Of a stretch of 64,000 bases of DNA, positions 23,401 through 35,400 are shown piece after piece. Below the pieces are notes generated by a model, which searched no databases, was not told where the DNA came from, and saw only the letters and a list, made by a program, of their open reading frames with translations. This stretch comes from Polytrichum commune. Lineage: Eukaryota > Streptophyta > Polytrichopsida > Polytrichales > Polytrichaceae. Location of the stretch: the NCBI GenBank assembly GCA_950295325.1, contig OX485804.1, forward strand, positions 23,746,001 through 23,810,000. The letters run 5' to 3'. The position numbers and the translations under genes are program-made. The first letter of the stretch is position 1. Each line of letters opens with the position of its first letter.

Positions 23401-24586
23401 CAAGCACAATAGCGGAGCGAGTGGCTGATGGGGTGCGTTCAACTTGATCCCCAATCAAGGTGTTTGTCAAATCGATGAAGTCCCGATGATCACATGACTT
23501 GACGGGATGGTCGTAAGATCCCAAGTGCACACAAGCCCTCGTCATGTGAGGTGTCGCGGTAACATAGTAGATCTTGGCAGTGCAGACAGCAATACAGGTG
23601 GGAGGGACGTTACATGATTTGCAAACAACGGTCGAACCAGTTGGAGGCTTGGAACCCACTTCAAATAATTTCTCAGATAATCCTTCCCACTCTGTTTCAT
23701 TCACTTTGGAAATCCTATGGTCTCGCTGAAGATACTCACAGGCAGGATTGTCGCAACGGAGGTGGCCCAAACAAGAAGATGCACGAAACAAAAGCTTCAG
23801 ATCATTTTGAATATTGGATGTAATTGTGCGAGTCCAAGCATGGCCATCGTACCTTCTATCCATTCCACGAAGCAGCTTGGCCTTTGTATTATGGCCATGG
23901 TCACCTAAAGGTGGAAACTCGAAGATAACGTCCCCATCGTAACGAGGAGGAAGGTAATCAACCTGCTGGAGTCTGATCACATCAAAGTTAATTCGAGATA
24001 ACACACTTTTGGACCGCTTACGAGCTCCAAGGCGCATCAATGAATGAATGATACTGACAAGAAGACTTGCCACAACCTTGGCCTGACCAGGATTAGGAGA
24101 CGGACTAACAGGAGGAGTTGTTTCCTTGCGAACTACTTGTGGAGACAACGAAGCTTGGACTCTGCTCGCTGATTTTAAGAATTCAACATCGCCGTCGGAA
24201 TCATCACTCAACTCATAAATTGTATTTAGACCGGGCTCAATTTTGACCTTAGACAGCACCGGTCTCTCAATGCTAATAGTGGAAGACTCCTTGGGTGTTA
24301 GAAGTTCAGTGGAACACTCAAACATAGACTCGGAGACTCCATATACACGATATTTTCCAGGCTTCAACAACCAGAACGTACCGACGTCATTATCTACTCT
24401 AGTCTGACAAACTGCATGTGAAACTAGACCGGTATGATCGTCAAAAACTTCTTCTTCGACAAAGATAGTGACCTCACGATATTGAAACCTCAAACTCAAT
24501 GTTGCACAAGTGACTATAGCATGACCGTCTTCACCTAATGGAAAGAGGACCGGAACAGAATGAGGTTCAGCATGAAGCAGGGCCAT
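20441..24586 (-). pseudogene. MULE-1: Mutator-like transposase with GCM/WRKY-type zinc module
   Basis: A paralogue of MULE-2. Exon 1 runs 24586-22587, resumes at 21608 after a solo LTR, and ends at 21518. Exon 2 runs from 21415 until it meets CACTA-1 at 20440. Excluding the LTR and one target copy leaves exon 1 at 2,091 nt, in frame. Features: a KVKIEPG/YELSDDSDGD segment, zinc ligands in CLGHLRCDNPACEYL and HLGSYDHPVK, YDSTYCHV and FMADSAQANWNAV around the first two catalytic Asp, and NLAESIHNKW with the catalytic Glu in exon 2. Lesions: a TAG stop at 23179-23177, the LTR, and loss of the SWIM end. YDST replaces MULE-2's YDGT. It cannot make a full transposase. Confidence 0.88.
21609..22591 (+). 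mobile_element. Solo LTR (973 bp) of the Gypsy family, inside MULE-1
   Basis: The LTR occupies 21614-22586 and is the same length as the two LTRs of the complete element, but in the opposite orientation. It is flanked by a perfect CCGGA duplication (21609-21613 and 22587-22591). It differs from those LTRs at scattered positions, for example in the AGCTGCTGG...CCAGCAGCT hairpin. It arose by an independent insertion followed by LTR-LTR recombination. Its removal rejoins MULE-1 codons in frame. Confidence 0.95.
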
Positions 24587-25045
24587 AGTATACCACAGAA
24601 CTCTGAACAAAACAAGTACTGTGAACATTGAAATGGCATGAATATATAAGAGGGAACAAATTACTATGCAAACTGGTAATTTATGTACCAGCAAGCAGAA
24701 TTTCAGAAGATAATAGAGAGACATGGAGAGTAAGCTGAAAGACGGCTGAAAAACCATTTTTGGATGCAAGTCCAAGATAGGTAAGAAACCGATATTTATT
24801 TCAAACATAATATTCCAATATAAATAGAGCAAAAGAGGTGGGCGTATCATACACACTCACAAGGTGTTATGTTTACCTGTTTTCAAATAGTAGAAACCAA
24901 AAACAGACATACATTCTAAACATTGTTGGTTATAATATATATTGGCAAATAAGGCCATAAGAATGACGGCCGCCACGAATAATGTGGAGAGCATGATAGT
25001 AGCTCTGCAATAATAAATCCCAAACAATAGAATGCTACATTGTGA
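24587..25045. other. MULE-1 upstream region
   Basis: AT-rich sequence between the MULE-1 start and the next minus-strand frame. The MULE-1 frame stays open upstream to 24856, but that extension is hydrophobic and has no counterpart in MULE-2. I therefore place the start at the ATG at 24586. No clear promoter motif is assigned. Confidence 0.4.
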
Positions 25046-25474
25046 TTAACGACAAAGACGCTTATGGGGCCCTTTGCCATTTTTGTCACCGTCATGTTTA
25101 TGACAATGGTCAATCCCTAAACTATGAACTGCAGTGCATCCTGCGCAACCGAGTTTCTGTCGTTTGGGAAGTGGGAAACTCCTTAATACAGATCTAGAGT
25201 ACGTGCCCGGTTTAATAACCCCTGCTCTAGAATATGCATGAGTCTGTAAAGTAGACAAGTCCTCTATCAGCGTTGCAACATCCGCTTGCAAGGATGGAGT
25301 CCGTGCATGTGGACTCTGAACCACGACCGCCGGAGTAACTGAGGAGTCAGGTGGGTTGTCAATCTTCATGTTGTTGACAACTGCGAAACCATCGATGGAC
25401 AACGTGGTGTGAACTTGAGATGTACTAGGAGAACCTAAAGGAGCAGGGCTTGGGAGACTTGAGTCAGTACCCAT
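25046..25474 (-). CDS. Hypothetical 142-aa protein, Ser/Pro-rich with a Cys/His end
   Basis: The minus-strand frame starts MGTDSSLPSPAPLGS (25474) and ends in a basic, Cys/His-rich tail: KRQKLGCAGCTAVHSLGIDH, then CHKHDGDKNG and KRLCR. The tail could bind zinc, but I recognise no family. It lies between MULE-1 and the divergent plus-strand gene. MULE-2 has no equivalent in its 320-base upstream gap. The frame is longer than chance favours, but the gene is unproven. It could also be a 5' exon. Confidence 0.35.
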   Translation of the reverse strand: MGTDSSLPSPAPLGSPSTSQVHTTLSIDGFAVVNNMKIDNPPDSSVTPAVVVQSPHARTPSLQADVATLIEDLSTLQTHAYSRAGVIKPGTYSRSVLRSFPLPKRQKLGCAGCTAVHSLGIDHCHKHDGDKNGKGPHKRLCR

Positions 25475-25914
25475 TAGAGAAGAATATGATGAGATGACAT
25501 GAAGGAATGGGTACAAGCAATCGGGTATTATATACACCTAGGGTAGACACCAATGCGCGAATATTTGATAACATGTTAGATCAATTAATAGTCAATGTTT
25601 ATTTATGTAAATGCTGGACACCCTGTTTCATGTAGGAAAAGAATGTACTACAATAATAGTCAATACTTTATCAACCACCAAATATGTGACATGGCAGGAT
25701 TCTATTATGTAGAATAGGTTTTAGTGCCGCCAATTGTAGTGTATTAATGCTGTGTGGATTAACAGAGGAATAAATCAAGGAAATGCAGATTAATTATCTA
25801 AATCCAATGTGAACACAATTATCCAAAATGTGAACATAATGATGGAGAATAGATGTTAATTATGACAGAGTTGACAATGATATATAAGATCTGTTTGCTT
25901 CAATATTATTAGAG

Positions 25915-26455
25915 ATGAACACTAGGTCGAGAGCGAGAGCAGATCGAGAGATTAGGAGGACTATTGAAAAACAGAGGCGTATTGAGAGAAGGCAAAGGTT
26001 AGAATCAAGAGGGAGCTTAGGAACGCCGTACAACTTGCGGACAACAATGGGTAGACGAGGGGTTAATTCTTCTAGGGGCACATGTAGAGGTTCCAAAGGA
26101 GAAAAAACGTTTGATGTTTCAAAGGTAGCTCCAGTAGTATTATTTCCTGTATCGGAGGAAGACAACGAAGTTGACAAAGGGGGCAGTGAGGTGATGTTTA
26201 TCTGCAATCATAATGAAATTTTTATATGTGCAATCATAATGTTAAGTTCTATCACGGATAGTTGGAACAAATGAGACTCTCTAAATTCCCTTGTTGTGTG
26301 GGCAATGGTATCGGCTCCTTTATGTTGTGTTTTATGTTTGGTGGGGGATTGTGAATTGGGTTTGGTTTGGGTATCTGGAACAGGGAATGACGCAGACACA
26401 GGTTCAACCTGAGGCAACCTCCAGTGCCTCAACATCAGATCAAAGTGAGGAGCAG
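25915..26455 (+). other. Proposed exons 1-2 of the ParB/methyltransferase-like gene
   Basis: Exon 1 (25915-26190) starts MNTRSRARADREIRRTIEKQ, a basic stretch suggestive of nuclear targeting, and ends at GAG followed by GTGATG. Exon 2 (26384-26455) begins after AACAG, encodes a Thr/Ser/Gln-rich acidic stretch (TSSASTSDQSEEQ), and ends at CAG followed by GTTTGT. Both have lengths divisible by three and join in phase 0 to the exon at 31720, which has a good acceptor (ATATTTTGCAG). A TATATAA-like box lies at about 25880. No transcript evidence is available, so this is an inference from splice signals and frame. Confidence 0.5.
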
Positions 26456-29400
26456 GTTTGTAAAGATTGTAATCAATTGGTGACTTGAATGGTTTAGGGT
26501 AAGGGGTCTTTCAAATGCTAACATTGTATAAGGCCAAATTCATAGCTAATGAGCACCGGACATATACACTTAACAGATCCTTGGCGAATTCGATCAAGGC
26601 GCTGATAAAGGTGATCTTCGCGAAGCAAGAATGGACAATGAAGAACAACAATTCGGGGAAGAGGTACGTTGTCCCACACAAAAACACCCTGAATTTTATT
26701 TTTTTGCATAGTGTTCGGAGATCCAAGATTGTGAACTGAAATAAGGTAGACACCTATACCTCCCGAGGGAGACATTTCTGGTGAGGGGGAGGGTTGACGG
26801 TTGAGGGTGAAGGCGAGGGTTATGTGTCGTTCTTGGAGTTCTTGAAATCTGATGTGAGGTCTAGATATGGACGTATTAAGGTCCAACTGATGTGAGGTTA
26901 GATATGTGGGTTACAAGTGCAATCTGATATGAGGTTAGTTTGGACTTGTGGGTATAAGGGTGATCTGATGTAAGCTTAGAAAATTTTGAAATTCCAGCGC
27001 CGAGTTTGAGTGTCTCGGTCCCGAGACACAATTTTTGGTATTCAAACTGTAAACCCTACAATGATATTTGATATGGAAATCTAGATTTATTTGGTATAAG
27101 GGTACTCTGATTTGACACCAAACATGTGTGTTTGAAGTGCAATCTAATGTTAGGTCTAGATATGCTAGTATTAAGGTCAAACTGATGTGAGGTTAGATAT
27201 GTGGGTTACAAGTGCAATCTGATATGAGGTTAGTTTGGACTTGTGGGTATACGAGTAATGTGATTTAAGTTTCGAAATTTTTGAAATTCCAGCGCCGAGT
27301 TTGAGTGTCTCGGTGCCGAGACACAATTTTTGGTATTCAAACTGTAAACCTTACAATGATATTTGATATGGAAATCTAGATTTATTTGGTATAAGGGTAC
27401 TCTGATTTGACACCAAACATGTGTGTTTGAAGTGCAATCTAATGTTAGGTCTAGATATGCTAGTATTAAGGTCAAACTGATGTGAGGTTAGATATGTGGG
27501 TTACAAGTGCAATCTGATATGAGGTTAGTTTGGACTTGTGGGTATACGAGTAATGTGATTTAAGTTTCGAAATTTTTGAAATTCCAGCGCCGAGTTTGAG
27601 TGTCTCGGTGCCGAGACACAATTTTTGGTATTCAAACTGTAAACCCTACAATGATATTTGATATGGAAATCTAGATTTATTTGGTATAAGGGTACTCTGA
27701 TTTGACACCAAACATGTGTGTTTGAAGTGCAATCTCATGTTTGGTCTAGATATGCTAGTATTAAGGTCAAACTGATGTGAGGTTAGATATGTGGGTTACA
27801 AGTGCAATCTGATATGAGGTTAGTTTGGACTTGTGGGTATACGAGTAATGTGATTTAAGTTTCGAAATTTTTGAAATTCCAGCGCCGAGTTTGAGTGTCT
27901 CGGTGCCGAGACACAATTTTTGGTATTCAAACTGTAAACCCTACAATGATATTTGATATGAAAATCTAGATTTATTTGGTATAAGGGTACTTTGATTTGA
28001 CACCAAACATGTGTGTTTGAAGTGCAATCTAATGTTAGGTCTAGATATGCTAGTATTAAGGTCAAACTGATCTGAGGTTAGATATGTGGGTTACAAGTGC
28101 AATCTGATATGGAGTTAGTTTGGACTTGTGGGTATACGAGTAATGTGATTTAAGTTTCGAAATTTGTGAAATTCCAGCGCCGAGTTTAAGTGTCTCGGTG
28201 CCGAGACACAATTTTTGGTATTCAAACTGTAAACCTTACAATGATATTTGATATGGAAATCTAGATTTATTTGGTATAAGGGTACTTTGATTTGACACCA
28301 AACATGTGTGTTTGAAGTGCAATCTGATGTGAGGTCTAGATATGCTAGTATTAAGGTCAAACTGATGTGAGGTTAGATATGTGGGTTACAAGTGCAATCT
28401 GATATGAGGTTAGTTTGGACTTGTGGGTATAAGGGTGATCTGATGTAAGCTTAGAAAATTTTGAAATTCCAGCGTCAAGTTTGAGTGTCTTGGTGCCGAG
28501 ACACAATTTTTGGTATTCAAACTGTAAACCCTACAATGATATTTGATATGGAAATCTAGATTTATTTGGTATAAGGGTACTCTGATTTGACACCAAACAT
28601 GTGTGTTTGAAGTGCAATCTCATGTTTGGTCTAGATATGCTAGTATTAAGGTCAAACTGATGTGAGGTTAGATATGTGGGTTACAAGTGCAATCTGATAT
28701 GAGGTTAGTTTGGACTTGTGGGTATACGAGTAATGTGATTTAAGTTTCGAAATTTTTGAAATTCCAGCGCCGAGTTTGAGTGTCTCGGTGCCGAGACACA
28801 ATTTTTGGTATTCAAACTGTAAACCCTACAATGATATTTGATATGAAAATCTAGATTTATTTGGTATAAGGGTACTTTGATTTGACACCAAACATGTGTG
28901 TTTGAAGTGCAATCTAATGTTAGGTCTAGATATGCTAGTATTAAGGTCAAACTGATGTGAGGTTAGATATGTGGGTTACAAGTGCAATCTGATATGGAGT
29001 TAGTTTGGACTTGTGGGTATACGAGTAATGTGATTTAAGTTTCGAAATTTGTGAAATTCCAGCGCCGAGTTTAAGTGTCTCGGTGCCGAGACACAATTTT
29101 TGGTATTCAAACTGTAAACCTTACAATGATATTTGATATGGAAATCTAGATTTATTTGGTATAAGGGTACTTTGATTTGACACCAAACATGTGTGTTTGA
29201 AGTGCAATCTGATGTGAGGTCTAGATATGCTAGTATTAAGGTCAAACTGATGTGAGGTTAGATATGTGGGTTACAAGTGCAATCTGATATGAGGTTAGTT
29301 TGGACTTGTGGGTATAAGGGTGATCTGATGTAAGCTTAGAAAATTTTGAAATTCCAGCGTCAAGTTTGAGTGTCTTGGTGCCGAGACACAATTTTTGGTA

Positions 29401-32400
29401 TTCAAACTGTAAACCCTACAATGATATTTGATATGGAAATCTAGATTTATTTGGTATAAGGGTACTTTGATTTGACACCAAACATGTGTGTTTGAAGTGC
29501 AATCTCATGTTTGGTCTAGATATGCTAGTATTAAGGTCAAACTGATGTGAGGTTAGATATGTGGGTTACAAGTGCAATATGATATGAGGTTAGTTTGGAC
29601 TTGTGGGTATACGAGTAATGTGATTTAAGTTTCGAAATTTTTGAAATTCCAGCGCCGAGTTTGAGTGTCTCGGTGCCGAGACACAATTTTTGGTATTCAA
29701 ACTGTAAACCCTACAATGATATTTGATATGAAAATCTAGATTTATTTGGTATAAGGGTACTTTGATTTGACACCAAACATGTGTGTTTGAAGTGCAATCT
29801 AATGTTAGGTCTAGATATGCTAGTATTAAGGTCAAACTGATGTGAGGTTAGATATGTGGGTTACAAGTGCAATCTGATATGGAGTTAGTTTGGACTTGTG
29901 GGTATACGAGTAATGTGATTTAAGTTTCGAAATTTGTGAAATTCCAGCGCCGAGTTTAAGTGTCTCGGTGCCGAGACACAATTTTTGGTATTCAAACTGT
30001 AAACCTTACAATGATATTTGATATGGAAATCTAGATTTATTTGGTATAAGGGTACTTTGATTTGACACCAAACATGTGTGTTTGAAGTGCAATCTGATGT
30101 GAGGTCTAGATATGCTAGTATTAAGGTCAAACTGATGTGAGGTTAGATATGTGGGTTACAAGTGCAATCTGATATGAGGTTAGTTTGGACTTGTGGGTAT
30201 AAGGGTGATCTGATGTAAGCTTAGAAAATTTTGAAATTCCAGCGTCAAGTTTGAGTGTCTTGGTGCCGAGACACAATTTTTGGTATTCAAACTGTAAACC
30301 CTACAATGATATTTGATATGGAAATCTAGATTTATTTGGTATAAGGGTACTCTGATTTGACACCAAACATGTGTGTTTGAAGTGCAATCTAATGTTTGGT
30401 CTAGATATGCTAGTATTAAGGTCAAACTGATGTGAGGTTAGATATGTGGGTTACAAGTGCAATATGATATGAGGTTAGTTTGGACTTGTGGGTATACGAG
30501 TAATGTGATTTAAGTTTCGAAATTTGTGAAATTCCAGCGCCGAGTTTAAGTGTCTCGGTGCCGAGACACAATTTTTGGTATTCAAACTGTAAACCCTACA
30601 ATGATATTCGATATGGAAATCTAGATTTATTTGGTATAAGGGTACTCTGATTTGACACCAAATATGTGTGTTTGAAGTGCAATCTGATGTGAGGTCTAGA
30701 TATGCTAGTATTAAGGTCAAACTGATGTGAGGTTAGATATGTGGGTTACAATTGCAATCTGATATGAGGTTAGTTTGGACTTGTGGGTGTAAGGGTGATT
30801 TGATGTAAGCTTAGAAAATTTTGAAATTCTAGGGCCGAGTTTGAGTGTCTCGGTGCTGAGACACATTTTCTGGTGTTCAAACTGTAAACCCTACAATGAT
30901 ATTTGATATGGAAATCTAGATTTATTTGGTATAAGGGTACTCTGATTTGACACCAAACATGTGTGTTTGAAGTGCAATCTAATGTTAGGTCTAGATATGC
31001 TAGTATTAAGGTCAAACTGATGTGAGGTTAGATATATGGGTTACAAGTGCAATCTGATATGAGGTTAGTTTGGACTTGTGGGTATAAGGGTGATCTGATT
31101 TAAGCTTCGAAATTTTTGAAATTCCAACGCCGAATTTGAGTGTCTTGGTCCCGAGACACATTTTCTGGTTTTCATACTCTACTACCTACAATCATAGTAG
31201 ATATTGATATCTAGATATGCTTGTTATAAGTGTACTCTGATATGATGTTAGAAATGTTTGTTAGAAGTGTAATCTGATCTAATGTTTGATATCTGTAAGG
31301 ATAGGTAGGTTTGAAATTGAATTTTAGAGTTGATTTCTAGTTTCTCGGTCCCGAGAGATTATTTGAGACTATGAAACTCTTCCACCTCACTATGACTTTA
31401 GGGGCTATAAGTGTAATCTGATATAAGTGTAACCTGATATGAGTGTAATCTTATATAAGTGTAACCTGATATGAGTGTAATCTTATATAAGTGTAACCTG
31501 ATATAAGTGTAATTTGATATATTGTAAATTTGCAATGTGAGCTAAGAGGGTGATCCGATGTAAGGATCACTATTTCATGAGTTGAATATTTGTGCCTAGT
31601 ACTAGTGTCTCGGTACCGAGACATGTCTTTTGATGGTCAAACAATACCACATACACTTATAACTGATGGCAGCTGAGCTCATGTTCTCTCCTTGATTAAC
31701 TAGTACATATATTTTGCAGGTAGAGAACAACGCAATGGAGGATGTTCCTGCTCTTTCTCTGTTTTCTCTAGACTATTCTGAAGAGGGTCAGGATGAGGAT
31801 GAAGAGGGGCTTGGAGATAGAGATCCATATGAAGGGGATGAAGATGATATCAGGACCCAACATAAACTTAATTCTGTTGCCACGATTTCTCGACTGAGAG
31901 TCCAACCCCTGAGTTCCTCAAGGTTCCCTATTTCCTTGTGCAGAATGTTGGCCATGCCTATGGTGAGGCCGACTCTCCCAAGTGATCTTGCTAAATTGGA
32001 GCAGGAGTTTGTGCATGGGTATAGAGAGGGTGCCTCGGTATTTTATGTGACAATAACAAATGAAGAAGGGAAAACACATGAGGTTACTAAGGCTGATAAG
32101 GCATCGTGGGGTCCTATTTGGAGTGCCAAAAATGAACAATTCAACTCCTTTCTTCTGTCCGTTCCAGAGTTAGCCGGTTTTATGAATTTGATGTTCTTTG
32201 TTTGTGACGGGAACCATAGGCGGCAGACTTGGTTGAACCATATTGAACGACTTCACAAAACAGAAGAGTCATGGCATTTTTTGGTGGATAGCATCCTCCT
32301 TGATACCAAGGGAAAAATTGGTATTGTTATGCAAGTTATGCATAATATCAACAAGTAAGTTTTTTAAGTCCATTTTTTGAGGTTTTCATCTATGTACATA

Positions 32401-35400
32401 TATTATGTTGTTCTTGTCTTTAATATATGATTGTTACTTGTAGACATACGGAAGACTCTCATGTGAAGACAAACATAGTTCACACTCTATTTAGGGTGCA
32501 GAAGTATGGACTTATGCCACTCGAACAGTACCAAGATATTTTGACTCCCTCTGACATTAAAAGGTGCAAGAAATCTCAAACTTCAAAGAAGACATGGTAT
32601 TCATTAAATCTACATGTATTCACGAGCTTCATCTTCCAGGTATGATGTGATGTTGATGCTTGATGATGTGATTATTCTTATATTTAATCCCTTTCAACAT
32701 TTGGTACATATAATTGATGTTTGAATGTTTTTGTTTCTTTATGTGCTTTCATAACACCTTTTTGTTGCAGTTGTTTGATTACAAACTAACTATGGTAATC
32801 CCTTTCCAGCACGAACTGGCACTTGCTGCAGATGAGGGCGTTTGTCAACTTCTTGAGCAAACGGATGGAGAGGTGTCTGCTGCTGAAAAAGCAGCCGCCA
32901 TGAAGGTCGCTGCTTCAAAGAGAGCCGAGGCACTTCATAAGAAAATGTCAAAACTAGTTTGTGTGGCAAACCCAGACTTGACAAATGGATGGCTTCGGGA
33001 GGTATGTCCACTACTTTAAAACCCATTCTACATTTTTCAAGTAATTCATTGATCTCCATGATCTTAATATATTGCTCTATAGGTCACAGATTGCGCGTCA
33101 CTATACTCTTAACTCAATTGCACCCGAGCTCAACTTAGAGAAATTGCAGTTGATCACTACTGCAAAAGCATCACCCGCTTGTAAAATCAAATGGTTGGAA
33201 TATTTCAATTCCTCTTCATCAACACGTGAGGCTCGCAAACTGCCAACCAAGCCCACCAATGAGGACAAATTGCAGGCATTCCTAGCCAAGGCATGTTTTT
33301 GGGAAGGAGTGAGTACATAATCCCCTATGTACCCTTTAGTTCGGTGTTACTTGATTTGATCCCTTACATTAATTGGTCTTTCTCTTGGTTTCACGGTTAT
33401 TTCAATATATGAATCGATGTTGCTCAAATTCTTGTTCATATTCACTCTCTGTATATACAGATATCCGATCAGGCTTCCATTATATTTGAAGACACTTTGC
33501 GCCAAGACAGACTTGCTATCAACTTTGCACTACCCAGTGAGCCCTTGACCTTGGTTGCATACATCGAGGACTGTAGAATGAAATTATGGGACAACGCGTT
33601 TCCCACATTCTTCCGAGGGCAGGAGGCCTTTAACAAAACTCACGAATTTGAGGGATTTAACGGGACAGACTTGATTGTCCGAAGAGTTATCTTTCGGTGA
33701 GTTCTCTCCTTTCATACTTCAGTTCTATATGTGTGTTATAAGTGTACTCTCATATGATGTTAGTATGCACTTTGAGGTATTAGGGTAATCTGATATGAGG
33801 TTAGAAATTTGTGTTATATGTGAAATCTGGTGTGTGCTCTACATTTGGTTGTATTAAGGGTTATATGTGAAATCTGATATGAGATTATATATGGTTGATA
33901 TAAGTTTAATCTCATATAAGGTTAGTTAGCAATGTTTGATATCTACAGGTACTTCTTATAAGTGTACTCTGATATGAGGCTAGATATGTGTGTTATAAGT
34001 GCATTCTGATGTGATTTCTAGATATGCTTGTATTAAGGTCAATCCGATATGAGGTTAGATTTGTGTGTTATAAGTTTAATATGATGTGAGGGTAATCTGA
34101 TATAAGCTTAGTTAGTGACATTAGTTAGGGCCTAGTTTCATATAAGCCTAGAAATCTCTGAAATTCCAGGGCCTGGTTTGAGTGTCTCGGTCCCGAGATA
34201 CATTTTCTGGTCTTCAAACTCTAAACCCTACAATGATATTTGATATTGAAATCTAGATTTACTTGGTATAAGGGTACTCTGATATGAGGGTAGAGATGTG
34301 TGTTTGCAGTGAAATATGATGTGATGTCTAGATATTCAAGTAGTAAGGTCAAACTGATGTGAGGTTAGATATGTGGGTTACAAGTGCAATCTGATATGAG
34401 GTTAGTTTGCAATTGTGGGTATATGGGTAATCTGATTTAAGCTTAGACATTTCTGATTTTCTAGGGCCGAGTTTGAGTCTCTCGGTCCCGAGACACATTT
34501 TCTGGTATTCAAACTCTACTACCTATAATCATAGTAGATATGTGTGTTATAAGTGCATTCTGATGTGATTTCTAGATATGTTTGTATTAAAGTCAATCCG
34601 ATATGAGGTTAGATTTCTGTGTTATAAGTGTAATATGATGTGAGGGTAATATGATATAAGCTTAGTTAGTGACATCTGATATAAGCTTAGTTAGGGTAGT
34701 CTGGTTTAAGCTTGGTTAGTGCAATATGAGATTAGCTTAGGTAATGAAATCTGATATAATCTTAGTTAGGGGAGTCTTATATAACCTTAGTTTGGGTAAC
34801 CTGATATAAGCTTAGTTGGGGCCTAGTTTCATATAAGCCTAGAAATCTCTGAAATTCCAGGGCCTAGTTTGAGTGTCTCGGTCCCGAGACACATTTTCTG
34901 GTATTCAAACTCTACTACCTACAAACATGGTTGCTATTGATATCTACCTATACTTGGTATAAGTGTACTCTGATATGAGGCTAGATATGTGTGTTATAAG
35001 TGCATTCTGATGTGATTTCTAGATATGCTTGTATTAAGGTCAATCCGATATGAGGTTAGATTTGTGTGTTATAAGTGTAATATGATGTGAGGGTAATCTG
35101 ATATAAGCTTAGTTAGTGTTATATGATATAAGCTTAGTTAGTGACATCTGATTTGGCATAGTGTTTTGGTTTTTAATATGGCAGCTATGTCAATTGCAAG
35201 GTATTTAATGATGAGTTGTGTCTTTCCCGCAGGTATTTCAAGTACGAGCTCCTTGCAAAAGGAACAATAACAAAAGAAGATCTCCCTATATTCCTCTCAG
35301 CATGGCTTGACAGGTCTAACTCCACGTGCATGTTCTCAGCAAATCAACAACGTACATGGTCAACCTCACATCTCACTGGAGGTGGTTGGTACCTTGACTG

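Noticed and set aside
26515-26886. Overlapping plus and minus frames (74 and 122 codons) just before the 295-bp array
   Set aside because: Both strands are open over the same bases, neither has a recognisable domain, and the region lies in the proposed intron. A captured gene fragment is possible but unsupported.
26935-31015. Thirteen minus-strand frames of 81 codons with almost the same sequence
   Set aside because: They fall one per 295-bp satellite unit and exist because the units are copies of each other; no start context, splice support or protein motif.
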